A stretch of 64,000 nucleotides of DNA from Anthonomus grandis grandis (taxonomy: Eukaryota > Arthropoda > Insecta > Coleoptera > Curculionidae). Where the stretch lies: NCBI RefSeq assembly GCF_022605725.1, contig NC_065549.1, positions 4,278,001 to 4,342,000 of the forward strand, read 5' to 3'. A program made the translations under genes and the position numbers. Under the pieces are notes generated by a model. That model saw only the letters and a program-made list of their open reading frames with translations, made no database searches and was not told the origin of the DNA. The first letter of the stretch is position 1; each line of letters starts with the position of its first letter. Positions 59,958 through 64,000 of this stretch are shown in pieces.

Positions 59958-61265
59958 TTCCTCTTCGTCCTATTCCCATCTTCCTGGGAACACTGTATCC
60001 AAGTTATTACGGACATCTCAAAAGAAATGTGGCGGTGCGCCATCTTGCCGAAACCATAAATTATCTGTCGGGACAGCAGGGTCTTGTTCGTCTGGGTATA
60101 GGGCAGCCAAAGCAGGGATAAAATTTTCTTGAAGAAAATTCAAATAGCGTTGTCCTGTTAAGTTTTCTTCGAAAAAGTATGGCCCTATTTTCCACGATAC
60201 CAGCCCAAACATTAATAGATTTACGGTACTGTGTATGAGCCTCAGTTGCCCAGTGTGGATTTGACACTGACCAGTACCGACAATTTTGCCGATTTACGAC
60301 ACCGTTTAAACAAAAAGTTGCTTCATCCGAAAACAAAACTCGTAACACAAAACTGACGGTTATTATTGCAAATGTTCATCATTTGCTCGCAAAATTTTGT
60401 TTTCTTTGATCAGGATCGTCCTTATTTAATTCGTATATTAGTCTTATTTTATAAGGGTGGTATTCATTTCCTTTTAAGGTGCGTCTTACTGACGTTCCGG
60501 CTATATTATTATCAACTGAAATTTGTGAAGTTGCATTGTTTGGATTTTTTTCGACGGAGAACAGAACGTTTTTTTCAGAACGAGAAAATTTTGTTCCTTC
60601 AGAAATTTTTGGACGACCTGATCTTGGCAAATCCCTAACATGACCTGAAGTTATGAATTTGTGCTCTATTCTACTGTTGACTGAGAAATAGGATGGTTTG
60701 GGTATTTGGCATTAAACAGTTCACCTACTTCTTTTTGCGTGTGCACTCGATCCCCGTACCCTAGCATCATGAAAATTTCAATTCGTCGGGTTTCCGTTAA
60801 ATTAGCCATAATTGATTCTGATAAAAACTATTAATTTTCGAACTGACAGTGACATTCGAAAATAGAGATTCTTTGCAAGTGCAACCATGAAAATAGAAAC
60901 AATTGGCAGTGTTTATAACATTATTTTATCCTCGATTTTACCTTAATTTGTAAAAAGACGTACTTATTTGTTTTCTTGTTATTTAATTGTAAATATTTCG
61001 GAAACAGTTGAGTTTTGACATAAGGTGTGTTTTACGAAACTTGCTTGGAATTTCGCCTATATTTCATAAATGCAATAAAAAATATAGCATTCCATTTAAA
61101 AAATGACCGATGACGTCACATCTTTTTTTTTGTTCCACTCTGTATACAAAAATTTATGTGAAATAATGCGCAACTTAAAATAAAAATCGACGGGTCCGAG
61201 CGTTTTCTCAAAAAATCATGTCTCTAATTTTTATCGAATTTATGCGGAACTTTAGGCGGACACTG

Positions 61266-62450
61266 TATAAAAAGACATACAAATTTATTTATTTTTATAA
61301 TTCAAAATTATTTAGAGAAAAATTTATATTTTTATCAAATAAAAGAAAATTAAAATTTTAAATTGTATAAAAAACACCCAAAAAAAAATAGAAATGGTTA
61401 CAATGTCAAGATTTGTTATTTCTTTATTTCTTTTTTAAAATCAGATTAACTTGAAAAAAAAATATAATTATGAAAAATGCCAGTAATTTCAAGCATGAAA
61501 TTGTATAAAAAATACACAAATTAAAAAAATAATATTAAAATTAAATAAAAAAACAAATGAAAAAATAAATAAAAAAACAAATGAAAAAATAAATAAAAAA
61601 ACTAACTTTGTTAATTTATAATTAATAAGAAAATGATATGTGTGTCAAAGTCAAGGAAATTGAAACATTAAATTGAATAAAATTACATTAATTAAAAAAA
61701 AAAAAGTTATTACAATTTTAGGAAAAACTGAACTTAAAAAAAAATTTTTGTTTTAGTCTCAGTAGCAAAATAAAAAATTAAATTTTATATAAAAACATTT
61801 AATTATTTTTTTCCAAATCGGATTTATTTGGAAGAATGTTATAATTGTGGAAAATCTCAGGATTATCACACATAAAATTTAATAAAAAATGTATAAATTA
61901 AAAAAATAATAAAAATTCTTACTTATAAAACTTTAGGACTTGTTTTCAAAAAACTAAACTTTAAAACAAACTTTATGTTTCAATGTAACCAGCAAAATCA
62001 AAAAAAAAAAAATATATACAAATTTATTATATTTTTTAAATTCAGAATTATTTAGAAATATTTTTATAATTCAGAATTCATAGAAACTAAACTTAGAAGC
62101 AAATTTAAACATAAAATTGTATAAAAAATGCATAAATTAATATTTTTTTACAATTTTAGAATTACCTTTAAAAAAACTGTACGTGTATCAAATTCAAGAA
62201 AATGAAATAAAAAGCATAATAATACAGTAAAGATTCATAAAAAAATATACACGTTAAAGCAACAATCATAAAAAATCGTATATTTCTCAAAATTAAAATT
62301 TTTGATAAAATTTCAGAGTTTATTCAAAAAAATAATGATGTAAATATTTACATAATTTTTTATAATAAAAAAACACATCAAATTCATCAAACCAAAAAAA
62401 AAAATAAAAACAAATAATTTGATTGTTATATTTAATTATTAAATAAGTTA
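61266..62450. repeat. Array H, right part
   Basis: The same AT-rich words as 57170-58365 resume directly after the nested transposon ('ttatttttataattcaaaat', 'aaaattgtataaaaaa', 'tcaaattcaagaaaatg'). This shows the nest inserted into an existing array. A short 'aaaaataaataaaaaaacaa' microrepeat lies at 61545-61600. Confidence 0.6.
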
Positions 62451-63439
62451 ATTATTCAACCCTAAGGAAATGCACTTATCCGTCTTCGATTTACCAAATC
62501 AATAACACGTAATAAGTAAGAAATCTTATACCCCCTGATTTACCAACATAATCCAATTTCAATAAATTGCATTATAACGTAATATTTGTTTAATATAATA
62601 TAGTTAAATCATATTGAGAGTCGTTAGCATGCAAATGGAAACCATAAAAAATAATCATATTAGCCCACGATTTATGTTATAAAAGTGATTTTTTTTTAGT
62701 GGTATTTCACCGAAGGGGTGGTCTAACGTTCGACACAAACACACCCTTGGTTTATATATACTCCCTATTGTATATCGGTGGCGTCAATAGGGCCATTATA
62801 TCGTTTTTGTGTGTTATAAGGGAGATTATAGAGCCACACACCGGCTGACAAATAATATTATTAATTTTTTTTTAATTAAAAATATATGACAGTTATGTGT
62901 ATAATATGTGAGTAGCATTATACGTAAGGTTTTCACAATAATCCAATCTCAAAGTAAAATATAACAGGGTTGAGATGATCTTGAACCTAAGTATCATTGA
63001 GGATCGTAATAAAACCCACTCTAAAAAAGATTCTACCTTACTATATCCAGCTTAATCCACATAATCCCTGTAAGTCCCAATCTAAGAAATAAAATATAAT
63101 CTAAAGAATGTAATTATATCTTTTAATGTAAGTTTCAATTACGTGGTAACTCGATAAAACCTGAAGTCTTATCAAGTGGTTTTTATCAAGAAATTCCCCC
63201 TTTTAATCAATGAAACCAGCGCAGCGTCGGATTACTCCTTAAGAGGGTTAAACGAAACGTAATCCGATAATTAATCATGTTTTGACAATTAAAATGTACC
63301 TGCCGTAATATTTTTAATAAAATTACTTTCAAATACCCTTAAAATCACTTTAAAAGGGTCAAAATTTCCAATATTTTTTTTTGTTTTCAGGTAGATAGAT
63401 TTTGAATTGAAAATATATTTGTGTCTTTTTCTATTTCAG
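62450..63439. other. Repeat-poor sequence upstream of the exon
   Basis: No array words. 62690-62860 has single-copy character with moderate GC. 63420-63439 is the polypyrimidine tract and AG acceptor of the exon (tctttttctatttcag). Interpreted as intron or 5' flank. Confidence 0.45.
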
Positions 63440-63592
63440 TCACATAACGAGGAAGACATGAGCGACGGCGACCCCCACTCCGGTGCCGAGCAAGAGGACA
63501 GTTGTGACGAAATCCGACGTCACGGCATCCTTACTGATCACAACGATGTCCTTACCAAGCTAAAAATGCAAGTGAGGGACATCAATGTGAGG
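63440..63592 (+). CDS. Internal exon of an unidentified host gene
   Basis: A 153-bp open segment (51 codons) bounded by a good acceptor (pyrimidine tract then CAG|T) and donor (AGG|GTAAGC), both in phase 0. Codon use is GC-rich and clearly unlike the surroundings. The peptide starts SHNEEDMSDGDPHSGAEQED, is strongly acidic in its first half, and ends in a Leu/Val/Ile-spaced helix (GILTDHNDVLTKLKMQVRDI) that could be a coiled coil or leucine-zipper-like segment. I do not recognise the family. The flanking exons are outside the window or were not found; the long upstream sequence is then its intron. A Met inside (MSDGD) could also be a translation start if this were a first coding exon. Confidence 0.72.
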
Positions 63593-64000
63593 GTAAGCAA
63601 TGGTTTATTTCCACTTACTAACAAGGTAATCCTATTTATGGTTTTACGCGGAGTTATATAATTATTAATATACAAAGGTGGGGGTATTATTACAGATTTA
63701 TGAACGATTTACGTATGTTTTTGACAATATTCGCTTTTATTATATTATAGGAGAGAAAAAAAGACGAGCTTCTCAGCTGCTTCATACACTTATTATTATT
63801 TAAAGATAGAGAAGGCATATAGAAAAAATTGTAATGTTTGCCCTTGACATTGTCCACCCCACTTACCTGATTTTGGTCCATTAGATTTTGATTTTTGGTA
63901 AAAGGCAAAAAATTTTACTTTAATTAAATACGTTATAAATCCATGATAAAAAAATGAGGGCAAATGTATTATAACCCCACTTTTTCTTGCTTTCTTAAAA
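63593..64000 (+). other. Intron after the exon
   Basis: Begins GTAAGCAATGG. AT-rich, with no further coding segment visible before the window ends. The minus-strand frame at 63690-63908 has no domain. Confidence 0.55.

Larger units (their letters stand above)
58717..60809 (-). pseudogene. DD41D-like Tc1/mariner transposase, interrupted
   Basis: ATG at 60809: MANLTETRRIEIFMMLGYGD and KEVGELFNAKYPNHPISQST form the N-terminal DNA-binding region; a frameshift follows, then DLPRSGRPKISEGTKF and SQISVDNNIAGTSVRRTL. The first catalytic Asp is in LFSDEATFCLNG (about 60330), followed by NVWAGIVENR and LTGQRYLNFLQENFIPALAA. The second Asp is in FRQDGAPPHF (about 60043), then LDTVFPGRW and GRRGI, where about 1 kb of foreign DNA intervenes. 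The protein resumes at 58955 with PIEWPARSPDLNLCDYFLWG (third Asp) and ends FCQEVK...FEHLIH at 58717. Spacing between the last two Asp is about 41-42 once the insert is removed. Multiple frameshifts and stops. Confidence 0.88.
58489..61142 (-). mobile_element. DD41D-like mariner relative, inactive, carrying a pogo insertion
   Basis: Terminal inverted repeats of about 150 bp start cagggtggaacaaaaaaa (left) and cagagtggaacaaaaaaa (right), both flanked by TA. The right repeat has about 16 extra bases. The transposase is on the minus strand and broken. Without the inserted ~1-kb pogo piece the element would be about 1.65 kb. Confidence 0.82.
58366..61265. mobile_element. Palindromic MITE split by a transposon (outermost element of a nest)
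   Basis: The outer arms, 58366-58486 and 61145-61265 (121 bp each), are near-perfect inverted copies starting cagtgaccgcctaaagttcc (right: cagtgtccgcc...). TA flanks both ends. If 58489-61142 and one TA are removed, the arms join as tttttgTAcaaaaa, an exact palindrome centre, so the host element was a MITE of about 240 bp hit in its middle. Alternatively the whole is one element with very long terminal repeats. Confidence 0.7.

Overview
The window is AT-rich nuclear DNA from an animal, almost certainly an insect. The evidence is spliced coding DNA with GT..AG introns, an arthropod-style transposon set (DIRS, mariner, Tc1, pogo, PIF/Harbinger, DD82E-type, RTE-like) and a nuclear copy of mitochondrial DNA whose tRNA-Thr/ND6/cytb order is the insect order. 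A beetle would fit, but that is a guess. Only one stretch looks like a host exon (63440-63592, + strand, at the right edge), so most of the window is probably intron or intergenic DNA beside that gene.

Two kinds of DNA alternate. Long degenerate tandem-repeat arrays, each with its own monomer, occupy 1-4900 (A), 5840-10400 (B), 17480-22010 (C), 29200-37170 (D), 39780-45060 (E), 46440-52030 (F), 54480-55800 (G, 166-bp unit) and 57170-62450 (H). Between them lie islands of repeat-poor, more CpG-rich DNA without convincing genes: 4900-5840, 10400-11575, 16890-17475, 22010-22913, 32945-33243, 37170-38889, 45060-46440, 52040-53060, 56200-56760 and 62450-63439. The islands look like unique, possibly regulatory, sequence. 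The arrays show recent internal duplications of 1.2-2 kb.

Mobile elements sit on top of this. The best preserved is a DIRS-type tyrosine-recombinase retrotransposon at 22914-28372. It has a gag gene apparently split by a 601-bp intron, an RT/RNase H/methyltransferase-like ORF, a recombinase ORF with the R-H-R-Y residues, identical 131-bp inverted terminal repeats, and an internal complementary region that exactly spells the circle junction of its two ends. The second intact element is a 2101-bp IS630/Tc1/mariner element at 33714-35814 with a 450-codon transposase and D-82-E spacing, inserted at TA in array D. A paralogous empty site lies in the same array.

Broken elements are: a PIF/Harbinger deletion derivative (15930-16887); a mariner (29646-30901); a 5'-truncated Tc1 (51191-51780); two RTE-like reverse transcriptase relics (12665-13800 and 28800-29165, minus strand); an 817-bp foldback (38890-39706); and a nest at 58366-61265 in which a pogo fragment lies inside a DD41D-like mariner that lies in the exact centre of a palindromic MITE. 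A mitochondrial insertion (about 15080-15640, minus strand) carries tRNA-Thr, ND6 and the start of cytochrome b. Hammerhead-ribozyme-like motifs of the kind carried by Penelope-like elements recur in array A, at 11580-12110 and in array C.
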